Shown here in pieces: positions 1 through 10,649 of a stretch of 64,000 nt of DNA; positions within the stretch are counted from its first letter, which is position 1, and the number at the start of each line of letters is the position of its first letter. Made by a program: the position numbers and the translations under genes. The stretch spans positions 26,985,661 through 27,049,660 of the forward strand of contig OX104127.1 in assembly GCA_944470555.2 (NCBI GenBank), read 5' to 3'. The notes below the pieces were generated by a model. That model was given only the letters and a program-made list of their open reading frames with translations, made no database searches and was not told where the DNA came from. Source of the stretch: Heterobilharzia americana (taxonomy: Eukaryota; Platyhelminthes; Trematoda; Strigeidida; Schistosomatidae).

Positions 1-128
1 TAGGTAAATACTCTACCCATAGAAGCGCAATAGCTGGAGCAGCCGTATCACGAGCAAGATGAGATACAAGAAGAAGAAGAAGAACTGAAACAAATTGTGC
101 AAGTTGATATTTGAATGGAAAGCTTATG

Positions 129-480
129 CTATTTCATCAATAATGTACAAATTATCATAATAAACATCCTTCTGCGATTCATCCTTCGCCGTTTTCTTTG
201 AATTGGTAGCTGCCAGTAGCCTGAGCGGAGGTCCAGAACTGTAAATAATTTTGCATTCTGCAGGCGATCCAATGTTTCAGCTACCGTCGGCATGGCACAG
301 AGTTTTAGTTTCGTTATGCTGTTTAGCTCGGAAATCAACACAGGATCTATATTTCCCATCGGACTTTGTTTACTAAAAGCACTAGCGAACTGTATGGGTT
401 ATCAGATACTTCAATAATGCCTTCATTTAGCTACTTCTTGAACCTGGGACCCAGCTTCTTCTAAGTGACAGGGATTCGAC
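129..480 (-). pseudogene. Ty3/gypsy-type reverse transcriptase fragment
   Basis: Read on the minus strand, the segment encodes a piece of the N-terminal part of an LTR-retrotransposon RT. The ORF at 359-129 contains LNSITK, then ETLDRLQNAKLFTVLDLRSG followed by YWQLPI, which is the classic Ty3/gypsy motif around the first catalytic Asp (D in LDL). Upstream in another frame (about 470-360) GIIEVSDNPYSSLVLLV matches the preceding conserved block (family form GIIEPSxSPYSSPVVLV). The two blocks are out of frame with each other, no protease, RNase H or integrase is seen, and no LTRs could be located, so this is a relic. Schistosomes carry several gypsy families; I cannot say which one this is. Confidence 0.7.
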
Positions 481-599
481 GTGTTATAAATGTGACTGCA
501 AATCGGACGGCTAATAGTGTACAGTGAATAAAGAGTGAATTAAAGATAATACGGCAGTCAAAGAATCTTCACAAATGTTGCTGCTTCATTGTCTACTGT

Positions 600-775
600 A
601 GAGTTGTGGCTCGTTAGTTTTAGGAGTTGACTTTGAGCCAGTGGGTTACGGGTTCGAACACCGCACCACCTAACAAGGTTTGGGTAGCCAGGTATGGCTC
701 ATTACCTGCTACTCGGATGTGTACAAGGCTGCTAAGTGGATGTGGAATTCGAATTACTGCCTACTTTACCAATCA
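600..775 (+). mobile_element. tRNA-derived SINE-like repeat (family R2)
   Basis: A dispersed repeat with a Pol III B-box-like core, GGGTTCGAACACCGCACCAC, followed by AACAAGGTTTGGGTAGCCAGG and GTGTACAAGGCTGCTAAG. Related copies lie at 28069-28222 (minus) and 63805-64000 (plus), which fixes the shared part. It has no coding capacity; the short ORFs over it are chance. The family name R2 is only a label used here. Confidence 0.6.
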
Positions 776-1009
776 TTGCTTCCTATTATCCGGACCGGAC
801 AAGTGTTTGGAATCTAGTAGGGTTGGATTGTTCTTGTTATATCGGCTTGTATGCACGTATAAAGATGATTGTAGGTAATTTTGATTATCCGCTTAGTGTT
901 TTTGCAAATATTTCTTATTTGAATAGTTTAATTTTCTGATTAAAATTTATTGTACAGATACGTTAAGAAATTTCATGTTATGAATTGTTTCTGACTGATT
1001 GACCCACCA
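776..1009. other. unannotated AT-rich spacer
   Basis: T-rich sequence between the SINE and the CR1-like 3' end. I see no motif, repeat or convincing ORF. Confidence 0.5.
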
Positions 1010-4000
1010 AATCGACGTAGAACCTCACACATAAACGGATCGGTTAGGGTTCAATTTGCCACACTTCACTGTAGTACACAAAGAACAGGTGAATAGAAAA
1101 AGAGTGATATGAAAGTATAGGAAAGCATATGATAGAATGAACAACTTGAAGATGAAGCCTAGTGAAAGTATTCGAGCTTTAGAAGACATTAGGGACATCC
1201 GCATCATTGTGATCTGACTGAATGCAACTCCTCTAAGCATCACACATCGAGGTAGATAGTGGTTGAGCCTTCACAACACATTTTCAAATCAGCTCAGTCA
1301 TTGAAGGTTCACAGTCCTATGCCTAGTACTCTTCATTTGACCTCAAAACTGTTCACACGGTGAGTCTATCAAATGCGAGGAATGTTACTAAGATGCCTGT
1401 GAATAAAGCCCTGTAATCGCTTCATGTCTTTTACTTATAACGGCCACGTCTCAAAGCCGTACAACATGACAGAATGGACTGTAGCGCAGTATAATCTTCC
1501 TTAGATAGGTAGTCGGCTGCAGAGATGACACACGTTGACTAACGCCAAACACGCCTTCTGTATCCGTGCTGAGATTTCGTCAGCAACTAGCCTATTTGGG
1601 TTGATGCGACTCTTCAAATAAGTGAATTGGTAAACACATTGCACCACTCTACTCCTTATCATTAAAGTGGGACTACTTGCAGCAGACCAGTCCTGGAGCA
1701 TCATCGTATATTTGAAAGGTGCGAAACATGTACCAAGCATACACAGATTTCTGCTCAAGGCGTTCAGAAGACCCTGCCTTCACCTGGTAGGACAATATCG
1801 TCTGCATACTCCAAGTCAACCAGATGACCTCCAGGGAGTAGGCCAATCCCTGTGAACTCAGATGTACCCGAGGTTATGTCCATAGGTATGTCTATGACGA
1901 AGTTAAGTAAGAATGTTGACTGTGGGTATCCCTGGTGGACACCATAAGCCCTGACAGGGCTGCGTGAGTTCGAGTAGAGAGCTTTGATAAGCATTATGCA
2001 CTTTGTAGATACTGCCTTCTCAGGCAAACACCGCCACAACGCTTCATGGTCAGCAGAGTCAAATGCCACCTTAATGTCAAGAAATGTGTCAAGTATTGGC
2101 CATTGGCCGGTGGGCATGCCTGCATGCCAGAACCTGTCAGAGGGTGAAAACATGATCGATGCACACTAGACCAGGCCTGAAACCTGCCTGGTTTTCTTGA
2201 GTTTGCTGTTCTCAAGCTCCACTCAGGCGTCGGATAACTACGGACCCGAGAGTTTTGGACACAATGCTAGTCAAACTAATTCACCTATAGTTATCACAAG
2301 AAGATTTCTCCCCCTTCTTATAGACTGGGATGATCAGTAAACTAGACCAGTCTGGCGACACTGCCTCTGATTCCTATACACTACCTAGTATCTCCGTCAA
2401 TCTAATCAGCAATTTCCTACCTCCATCCTTGAAAACTAAGTTGACAAAGTGTCAGGTCCTTCCGCTTTGCATCATTCCAGGTTCGATACAGCTTTCTCAA
2501 CTTCAAGGGGAGTTGGCAGACCGACATCTACGTCCCATTCAGGTTCAGGCTCCATGGTAGGGAGGTGAGGAGTTACTGCAGCGGGGTACCGGTACATCCA
2601 GCTGACGAGTCCTAAATAGGACGGAATGTGCGTCCTGGATTCCTCTGCTAGTCACCAAGATCAATATGACCGCCCAGATGCCTTTCCAATTAGCTGAGCT
2701 TCCCTAATTAAGCGTCAAAGTCACCTGCCATAATGACTACATCTGAACATTTTGCATTTTGTAGCGAAATTGACAGCTTCTCATAGAATTCATCCTTTGT
2801 GTCAACCGAAATGCAGTCATTGGTTGGATAGGTGAAGATTACGAATAGGCATCAGTTGGTCTCACGATCCTTCCTAGTCCGTACAGATCCGTTCAGTCGA
2901 ACGGCACGTTAACGGCTATCAACTGGTATCTAGTGGAGAAGCACAATTTCCGCTCTACAACCTAATGCTATGCCTACACCAGCAAATCTATGAGGGCTAT
3001 CCGTTGGGTTTCTGAATACTAGTAGTTTTGAAGGTTCACTACTATGGCCAGTTAGGGTCAGTTTAATAGCCACATTCGGACCCTGTATACGTGTCTCAGA
3101 AAGACAGCATACATCCATGACTGAAGATTTCAGAATTTTGGGGATAGATGCTTGCTGTCCGACTTGGCATAGAGTTCGAAAATTGAAAGCTCCTACATGA
3201 AATCTGTGACGAAGTCTTGGGAGATTGAGAATGAGGTTTCGGTGGTTTTGACTATTGGAAATGGTTGCAGAATAATAGGATGGGTAAGGCGCAAGAGGTT
3301 TAATATTATTGTCAGTAGGTGAAGACAATGAGGGAGACAGGGTTGAGGAGGATAAGTTATGTGTGACTGGATCTTTTGTACTACTGGAAGCGTGTTGACA
3401 CTTCCCTGCTGACCACATCATGGAAGGCTTTTTCTTCCTAAGGTACCTGTAAGAGAAAAAGACTTACGTGACCGCAAGGCCCATAAGACATTTGCCTGAG
3501 ACCTTTCCCACGTGGCCCATTGCAGGATGTAGTTTTGAGGTTTGGTTGTTTTAACGCTGGCTAGCGAGAACCCATACAGCCTGCACCGGAAGATTGTAGG
3601 GCAAATTGAGTGTGTTATTTTTGGGACCGACCTGCATGGCACTGCTCTTCATCTAGGGGAAACAGATTACTGCAGTAACATCCCATCCAGCTAGCAGCAG
3701 TACAACTTCGCCCTCAGAGACCCCCATCATAGTGTAGCAATTTACACTACTACGGTGACTGCTTTTCGTCTTACCACTATTCAACTAACCTTTCTGCCAT
3801 GGTACGACTTTGAGGGAACAAGCGCCACACCAGGATAGCTCTTTGGGTCATTATGATATGTGAGCTTAACCGCAACCTTAAGGTAGCAGCTAAGGGTCGG
3901 TGACTATAACTTTGCATTTACGTGTAGATCTGTGCGTCATCCTGAGAAATGATACGAGTGCCACCTTGGTAGGTAAGATAGGTTTTGATCTTGTGGCCTG

Positions 4001-4090
4001 TTGTTTGTAGATTGACTGCCCTAGCCATAGACACACTTGGTGTTGGCTGGTGCTATACACAGGGTAGGAATCTTTGAGCATCTCTTTCCT
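1010..4090 (-). mobile_element. degenerate CR1/Jockey-type non-LTR retrotransposon
   Basis: A decayed non-LTR element transcribed right to left. In 5'-3' order it holds: a probable leader at about 4090-3430; an APE endonuclease start at 3421-2930 (HVGAFNFRTLCQVGQQ, then CLSETRIQG with the metal-binding Glu); the endonuclease MAGDFDA block near 2715; RT fingers near 2540-2380 (LPTPLEVEKAV); RT palm at 2153-1764 with DIKVAFDSADHEALW (motif A), GVHQGYPQSTF and LEYADDIVLPGEG (YADD motif C); and the C-terminal region at 1758-1501. The 3' UTR (1460-1010) is shared with a second copy at 6170-6800. Stops, frameshifts and a SINE insertion near 2585-2680 show it is dead. SR1-like (CR1 clade) is the best guess. 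The 5' boundary is uncertain. Confidence 0.8.
2585..2680 (+). mobile_element. Sm-alpha-like SINE 3' part with decayed hammerhead
   Basis: The segment contains GGTACATCCAGCTGACGAG, a GTCC/GGAC helix and GTCCTGGATTCC, that is, stem I, core box 1, stem II and the cleavage region of the schistosome hammerhead. Box 2 reads GGAA instead of GAAA, so cleavage is unlikely. It interrupts the endonuclease-RT junction of the CR1-like element on the opposite strand. Confidence 0.7.
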
Positions 4091-4254
4091 GGTTGTTGCC
4101 TAAGTTGGCCGATGGATTTTTGTCTCATGATGAACTAGATATGCGGTTTTTTTGTGTTGTTTGCTGATCAATTAATTTAACCAGCGGTTTATTACTTAAA
4201 ACTTTTTGTAGCTCACATTATACCAAGGAATATGCTCTAATTATTTTCTTATAG

Positions 4255-4758
4255 CTTACCATAGTAAATGTGTGGATCCATGGCTTGTGAAACGTCGTAG
4301 TTGTTGTCCTATGTGTAAGAAGAGGGTTCGTAGTCGCCCTAGAATCAATGTCTCACGCTTTGCAAGACTACGACGTAGTTCCGCCACCATATCAGAAGCT
4401 CCACTAATAGATGATTCATCTTTTGAAGAAGATTCAGATTCAGAAAGTAGTGGTTCAGATCATGAACAGAATACTTCTTACAATAGGAACAGTTCTGCAG
4501 ATGCATTTATTTCAGTTTCAAATGAACGAACCCCTCTTTTTAATTCATGCACCAGTCGACTTAGTGACTCAACATTCGAGCGTATGAAGGTCGCTGCTTC
4601 GATTTGTGAGGATTTGGAAGAGATACTGGGTGACATATCAGTTCACGACCCCGGAGGAGTTACTGCATCCACTCATGACCTGTCGAGGAACATTTCATTT
4701 ACACACACAGAATTACAGCCTCAAAGTTCTCGTACTGTGAATGAATCCATCAGAAAAG
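4255..4758 (+). CDS. RNF13/RNF167-like E3 ubiquitin ligase, penultimate exon
   Basis: Internal exon of a PA-TM-RING E3 ligase, a family of endosomal or lysosomal membrane proteins. A pyrimidine-rich acceptor ending in ATAG precedes 4255. The exon opens in phase with (A)YHSKCVDPWLVKRRSCCPMC, the second half of a C3H2C3 RING finger: His, the Cys of KCVDPWL, and the final CPxC pair. The earlier zinc ligands must lie in upstream exons. The tail has a basic stretch (KKRVRSRPR), an acidic Ser-rich stretch (SSFEEDSDSESSGSDHEQ) and ERTPLF, comparable with the EHTPLL sorting-like motif of vertebrate RNF13. The exon ends AAAAG before GTTAGTG with one base left over, which matches the two bases needed by the exon at 9443. 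Orthology with RNF13 rather than RNF167 or RNF128 is inferred. The RING assignment itself is firm. Confidence 0.85.
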
Positions 4759-6169
4759 GTTAGTGTTTTTGTGTCATTATTCTTATCATATCCTTTATTG
4801 ACTGCAGGAAAAGGGTAACACTCGTTTAGTCCTCCTCACCTGCGTTATTCGAAGATAATAATGGGGCGTAACAGAAAAACTATATAAACTACCTTACCAA
4901 CCGATATCGCAAAAAGCTAGTCGATTGGTTGGTCCAAAACTATGGCCCTCAGTATGTCAGTTAACAATTCAACTACAAGGAAGCATATTACGGTGGTACA
5001 CCGGTTACACGATTAGCTGTGAACTCATTTACCCTCTTGAAATAAAGGTTACATATCATGTCATCTATCTCCACCTCCTGTAGCTTTGCCTCCAAATTAG
5101 AGCGTTACTTCGCAAGCCTATCACTGTGTTGAGTTCGATTTGTTCCAACACCTTTGGCTTTGCTAGAATCTAAGGAGAGATGTCCTATGTGGTTTCTAAT
5201 GACGAGTGATGGCCTTCAGTGGTGCGTGTAACATAATTGGTTGCATGTTTATGTCCTCGGTTATGAGAGCCTTTAATACCACCTAGTTACGCAGACTGCA
5301 GTAGGTAATGCGGGATTTGGATCGGAGACCAGTTGCTTGCAAGCTGAAAGTTAGAGATATTCTTTGTCTAGTTGCATTTAAATTTGTCACAGACTTACGT
5401 AGAGAAGGCGATCATGTCTCTCTTTTTGATCTTAGATTCTTTTATTGACTTAGAGTTTGTAGATGAGACACAGTCCTCTTATTTGAAGAACTTAACAGAA
5501 GTCTATCTGGAATGTGTTTTTGTTTTTCTAAGTTCGAATTGTTGCTTTAAGACTCGTTTGTATCAATACCTTTGTTGATTAGTGAGAGTAAATTAATTGG
5601 ATTCACTGACATTATTGCTTCGGTGCATTTCTGTGAAATATGGCTAGTAAAGATAGAGATATTGGGAAGACTGTATGCATTTGACCTCTATTATCGCGAA
5701 ACTCCTCTTTATATTCAGAATCACCATTTGGGTAGTATGAATATTAGGTGTATGTTTAGCGGCACAAGCATGTGTAAGCTTCGTATTTGAAGTGTACAAG
5801 ATAATCGCAATCGATTATCCTAGGCATTGAATGTGATGTTTTACAGTTTATCACACTAACAATGATGTCTGAACTGTAACTTTATTCAAATCAGTGTCAT
5901 ATATCTTGTTTTCCTTCATTCCTTTTTATTTTACACCCTTGAGAACTGCTAATATTATTATTTTCATTACACTGTCTTTCTTCTTGTTGATTTCCACCCT
6001 GTGTTGTTTTGAACTAGGATTATTTTAAGCCATACGCACTTGCATTGATTTTTATTGTTTATGTTTGCCTATGCTATAATCTCGTGGCCAGATGTACGTG
6101 TATTCTAAGCGGTTGGTGATTAGTGCTCATGTGATGCGCAATTCAATATCCTTTTCCACACTGGTACGT

Positions 6170-6800
6170 TACAGACAGACAGACAGACAAAATCAACGTA
6201 GAACCTCGCACATAAGTGGATCGATTAGGTTTCAGTTTGCCACACTTCACTGTAGTACACAAAGAACAGGTGAATAGAAAAAGAGTGATATGAAAGTATA
6301 GGAAAGCATATGATAGAATGAACAACTTGAAGATGAAGCCTAGTGAAAGTATTCGAGCTTTAGAAGACATTAGGGACATCTGCACCGTTGTGACCAATTT
6401 TCAGCCATATCACCAATGATTGCTGAACCACCGATTCGTATCGTGTCGATGACACCAGCCAGGTAGTTCGAATATCCCTGTATGACTGAGATCAACAACC
6501 AGAGACTTCATTAACTGATGCGATGCTTTACTCTGGCCCACTTTGAACCCTCTCCTGATCGGATGCAGCTCCTCTAAGCATCATACATCGAGGTAGATAG
6601 TGGTTGAGCCTTCACAACACATTTTCAAATCAGCTCAGTCATTGAAGGTTCACAATCCTATGCCTAGTACTCTTCATTTGACCTCAAAACTGTTCACACG
6701 GTGAGTCTATCAAATGCGAGGAATGTTACTAAGACGCCTGTGAATAAAGCCCTGTAATCGCTTCATGTCTTTTACTTATAACGGCCACGTCTCACAGTCG
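6170..6800 (-). mobile_element. CR1-like element, second copy, 3' end only
   Basis: Nearly identical to 1012-1460 across two blocks (6190-6395 and 6560-6800), so it is the same family as the element at 1010-4090. It keeps about 165 bp (6396-6560) that the first copy lacks. The element's 3' terminus is at the low coordinate and ends in a GTCT microsatellite, seen on the plus strand as repeated CAGA at 6172-6187. That is typical of CR1-type elements, which end in short repeats rather than poly(A). The insertion is 5'-truncated and lies antisense in the RING-ligase intron. Confidence 0.75.
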
Positions 6801-7654
6801 TATAACTGGTACGTGATACCACGCATTGCATGGGACAAAACAGTGTCAATCCATATAAACTCTGTTATTGTTAATCGAAGCAGTGTAGACAGCATTTACA
6901 CTTTATAAGGCAACAGAAATCTCTGGTTAAACGACAGTATCAAAATTCACCCCTTTGATGTTGTTGCATCGACATTTTAGCCCGAAGTCGAAATCACCTT
7001 TTATTCCATATTTTAACCTATTTCCTTGGCCCGTCTGATTCTTTATCATTATTAATAGGTAGGTATATTCATAGCCGTAGTTATTCTCTTCATTCTCTTT
7101 TACTTATTTCAAGTATTACAGTAGATTACCGAGTCAATAAGTTAAGCTGCTGACTTTTTCTACCTGTCTATTTGCATGAAATCAGGGAATCCGATTGTCG
7201 AAATCTGGAAGTGCTGTCTTTCGAAAAATATATCCAATATTTATAAATGACTCTAAGGACCATTGTAGCAACGATTAAAATAGCCAATTAAGTTTCTTTA
7301 TTTCGACTGGGAAAGCAGATTTTCATAGATTCAACTGGTTCAAGTGGTTATTTCAGTTGTTGTTGTTGTTGTTAAGGTTGCCCTTTTGAATTATTCACAT
7401 TTCTCGGTCAGTTTATTCGAAATCTTACCTATCATATGGATAAATTTCAGTTTTACTTTCAATGCATACATAGAAGATTTAAAACATTTAACTGGTTAAT
7501 TAATGTTTGTCTTTAACGTGTAAAGTACTTTTTCCAGTATCATGTGACTTAAAAACTGATTGTTTCAATTATTGATTATTTCAAGTTAAAATAGAAAAAT
7601 GCCTATCATCTTTAAAAATCATATATCAAACACTTTTTATTTCTTAATATCAGG

Positions 7655-7918
7655 TTAGTATTCATCATGAATTGACATTGATTAGAAACCTTTGAGCACT
7701 GGACAGCAGTACACATCCATGATCACCCCTCCAGGGATAGAATCCAAAAACTTCAGGTTTTCTTAACTAGTACGTTACGTCGGATATGAGGATAGATGCT
7801 CAATGATGGGATTCGATGCAGGTTGCACTATATCATTAACTGACAGAAGTGGGAAATATGAACCACTGGTAACGTGCTGGGCATGGAACCTGTAGGTCCT
7901 AGGTTTGATTCTTGGGGG
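7655..7918. mobile_element. inverted pair of SINE-like repeat R3 fragments
   Basis: A minus-strand 3' half (7655-7770, starting TTCATCATGAATTGACAT and CACTGGACAGCAG) meets a plus-strand 5' head (7775-7918, with GAAATATGAACCACTGG and a B-box-like GGTTTGATTC). Family R3 recurs at 12466, 16452, 27779, 33833-34200, 42597, 47395 and 49178. It has no coding capacity. Confidence 0.6.
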
Positions 7919-8905
7919 ATTATTATTATTGGGTTCCTAGTGGAACATGGGGCTTCGGCAGCACGTCGCGCAACTTCACTCTCTTCTCTGCAGTCTTTTT
8001 GACCTGGATCTACGACTGCTCATAAGCTTTCGTTTCTTCCTCGCACACTCTCCTCCATGTCACCTCCGGACACCCAACTCAACGTTTTCTATTTGGGTCC
8101 CACTCGAGGGCCTGACGCGTGTTGTCCCCAGAACGGTCTTCTCATTGTATGTCCAGTCCAATCCATCTCTACTTTCTTCTGCATATTTGTTCAGCGATAG
8201 GTTCTTGGTTGGTTCGTTGCCAGCCAGCCAGAGTTCTTTATTGGTTTTTCTTATTATTCTGGCCATTTGATCTTCAGTATCGAGTGAGCATGGGTGGCAG
8301 GTGTTGATGTTGGAAAGGATTTTTGTGACGCACCAAGTCTTTGAACCATACAGAAGCACTGACTTGACTGAATAAGTGTTGAAAATCCGGATGTTGTTCA
8401 CTTTTTTTGGTGAGTGCGGTAGATCTCCACATTGATTTCAGATTAGTAAAGGTCTGTCTTACTGTCTTTCTGATCCTGCCTTTGACATCCTCATTTATGC
8501 CGCCACCGATGCTTGTAGTTGGAACGATGCTGCCTAGGTAGTTGCAAGAGACAACTTCCTCTAGATTTCCTCCATTGATGATGATTGGTGTTTGTTATTG
8601 TTGTTGTTGGTGGTTGGGTATCTTCATCATTTCTGTCTTGTTTACGTTCACCTGAAGTCCCGTCTTCGCTACCTCTCCTCTTCTGCCAACTTGTTAGTTT
8701 TTGCCTGCAGATCTTCGAGTTTGTGCGACATTAGATATAAATCATCAGTGGAGAAATCCAAATCTAGGGTCTTTTCATCGGTCAGGTCAGCGTATGCCCA
8801 TCTTCTCGCTCTTCACGGTCTACTGCACGGTCGAGTGGACCACGATCAGGAAGATCATGGGTGATAGCAGGCGGACTTGTCTTACTCCTGTCTTCACTTC
8901 AAAGG
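7919..8905 (-). mobile_element. RTE-clade (SR2-like) fragment, 5'-truncated
   Basis: The 3' end, read as GTTCCACTAGGAACCCAAT on the minus strand, abuts an (ATT)n tail at 7919-7930. The rest matches the last third of the intact copy at 22914-26127, up to the RT motif after GVKQG (8890-8905). The ORFs are broken by frameshifts. The CAA/CAC tract that encodes His/Gln in the intact copy is present near 8600-8620. It lies antisense to the RING gene. Confidence 0.85.
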
Positions 8906-8945
8906 GTTATGGGTGCGCACTTCTGAGGAGTCCTGTATTAGGACG
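8906..8945 (+). repeat. short R3 SINE fragment
   Basis: GGGTGCGCACTTCTGAGGAG followed by TCCTGTATTAGGACGAAACA matches the middle of the R3 repeat at 42640-42680. It directly abuts the truncated 5' end of the RTE fragment. Confidence 0.5.
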
Positions 8946-9442
8946 AAACAACCGCCCAGTCGGTGAAAAATACCAACGTGAAATCAATAAATAAATCCCC
9001 CTAAACGTTCAAATTGAACATTTTACTTCATTTTGCTGTGTCATATAAAAATACAGACCGCTCAAAATAGATCAGTTGCTTTCATAAAGCATCAAGTGGA
9101 GATGATCACACTTTATGCTTAGAATTCAATTTCTTGTCTATTGAATTGTGTTGTGATGGTGTGGGTTATATTCAAGGATTTTATTTTTAATTTTTAGATG
9201 GATTATGCATTCAGTAAAAAAAACTGTCTGAAGAGATAATGATAGAGTACATAACCTGAGAAAACTATCAGTGTAGTGGTAACTTGATATGACATTCATT
9301 CATTTATTCATTCATTTCGATTTCGATTCACTGAAAAGTTTCATAAGTCGCTTGAAATGAATATTGAATAAAATTTGTACGTTTATCATTTTCTTCTGTT
9401 TTTCCTTGTTTTTTTATATTTATTTTCTCTCTCTACACATAG

Positions 9443-9579
9443 ATGTGCAATGGAGTAAAGAAAGTATCAGTGAACAACTGGAAAATGATACGATAATTGA
9501 TAATTCTATGCCTTCAGAAGTGATTCATGCTGAAGTGCATACAGATTTTGATTCATGTGCTCATCAATCTCATGTCTAA
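9443..9579 (+). CDS. RNF13/RNF167-like E3 ubiquitin ligase, terminal exon
   Basis: The polypyrimidine tract and acceptor ACACATAG end at 9442. The exon supplies two bases that complete a GAT (Asp) codon with the G left by the exon ending at 4758. It then reads VQWSKESISEQLENDTIIDN and continues to a stop at 9577-9579 (45 codons including the split one and the stop). This C-terminal tail is acidic and polar with no recognisable domain, as expected for the poorly conserved cytosolic tail of this family. The phase match and the poly(A) signal downstream are the main support. cDNA would settle it. Confidence 0.75.
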
Positions 9580-9747
9580 TTATTCTCATGTCATTTGATT
9601 TCATTTCTCAAGGATTTGTCTTTTCTGCTATCTTTCATTCTTATTTATACCATGTAATATATTTTAATTGTTTAAGAGAAGTAAAAAAAAAATTGTTTTG
9701 TAGATTTTTTTTGACTTTTTCTTCATTAGTCTTCTCTTCGTTTTAAC

Positions 9748-9753
9748 AATAAA
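9748..9753 (+). promoter_or_regulatory. poly(A) signal AATAAA
   Basis: AATAAA lies 169 bases after the stop codon of the RING-ligase gene, in a T-rich 3' UTR. It is followed by T/G-rich sequence (TTTTTGTTGTTGTTATG) that suits a downstream element. Confidence 0.65.
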
Positions 9754-10541
9754 AATGAATTTTTGTTGTTGTTATGAAAAAAAAATGTTTTTAAAGTAAT
9801 CGTGTGTATCTTAGATTTCTATTTATCCATTTATGCTTAGTTAATTACTGATTTCATCTGAATTATTAACCAATCATTCCATCTTTGAATGGAACATTTT
9901 AATGTGTTCATATTTATCATTTTAACTAAGACTAGATTCACTTTTTGTGTGAACAGTTATGCACCTGTTTATCCATCATTGAATCAGGTTTCTTAGTGTG
10001 TGTGTGTGTGCAGCACAATCTGGAAAGTTGTGTGCAAAAACATTATTATTATTATTATTATTATTGGGACTATATGACCATTTACTTACTTCACAGGTCG
10101 ATGATTATCATTGTCTTTATTTTATATTAGCTAAATGAGTTCTGATTTAATTTTTTATTATAAACATCACCACATTTCGCCCTATTTTTATAACTTTCTT
10201 AAAACAAATAAATTGAAGTAATATCTGCTTGCTTATTATGACGTATCTGTTCATATTAAACAAGGTTAGGAATAGTCATTGAGTAGCTTTAAGGATTTGA
10301 TTATCCCTTGAAGTTGGTGTTGTTTTCAAGCAATAAAGCTTAGCAGAAGGGTTTTCTCGCTTATTGGGTTTTCAAATAGATTTTTGTGAAAAATCAAAAA
10401 TATACTCTAGCTGGTCAACTGAGAGGGCTAAATAACAATGTAAATCAAGCGAGAAAAGATACTTGAATGTCAACAGTAGTTTCAAAGCTGATTTTCAAAT
10501 GAGGCTCACAATTCGGTAACATCTTCTCAGTCGTAATACTC
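9754..10541. other. intergenic, AT-rich
   Basis: Downstream flank of the RING gene. It holds a short GT run near 9998-10010 and a (TTA)8 microsatellite at 10042-10065. I see nothing else. Confidence 0.5.

Positions 10542-10636
<95 letters not shown>
10542..10636. repeat. (AT)n microsatellite
   Basis: About 95 bp of almost pure AT/TA dinucleotides with one interruption near 10551. The Penelope-like element begins directly to its right. Confidence 0.95.
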
Positions 10637-10637
<1 letters not shown>

Positions 10638-10649
10638 TTACGAAACAAC

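Larger units (their letters stand above)
4759..9442 (+). other. 4.7-kb intron of the RING-ligase gene
   Basis: Bounded by a GTTAGTG donor and a TCTCTCTCTACACATAG acceptor with compatible phase (1+2). It contains an antisense CR1-like 3' end (6170-6800), SINE pieces (7655-7918, 8906-8945) and an antisense RTE fragment (7919-8905). The remaining stretches 4759-6100, 6801-7650 and 8950-9442 are AT-rich; I see no further exon in them. Confidence 0.8.
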
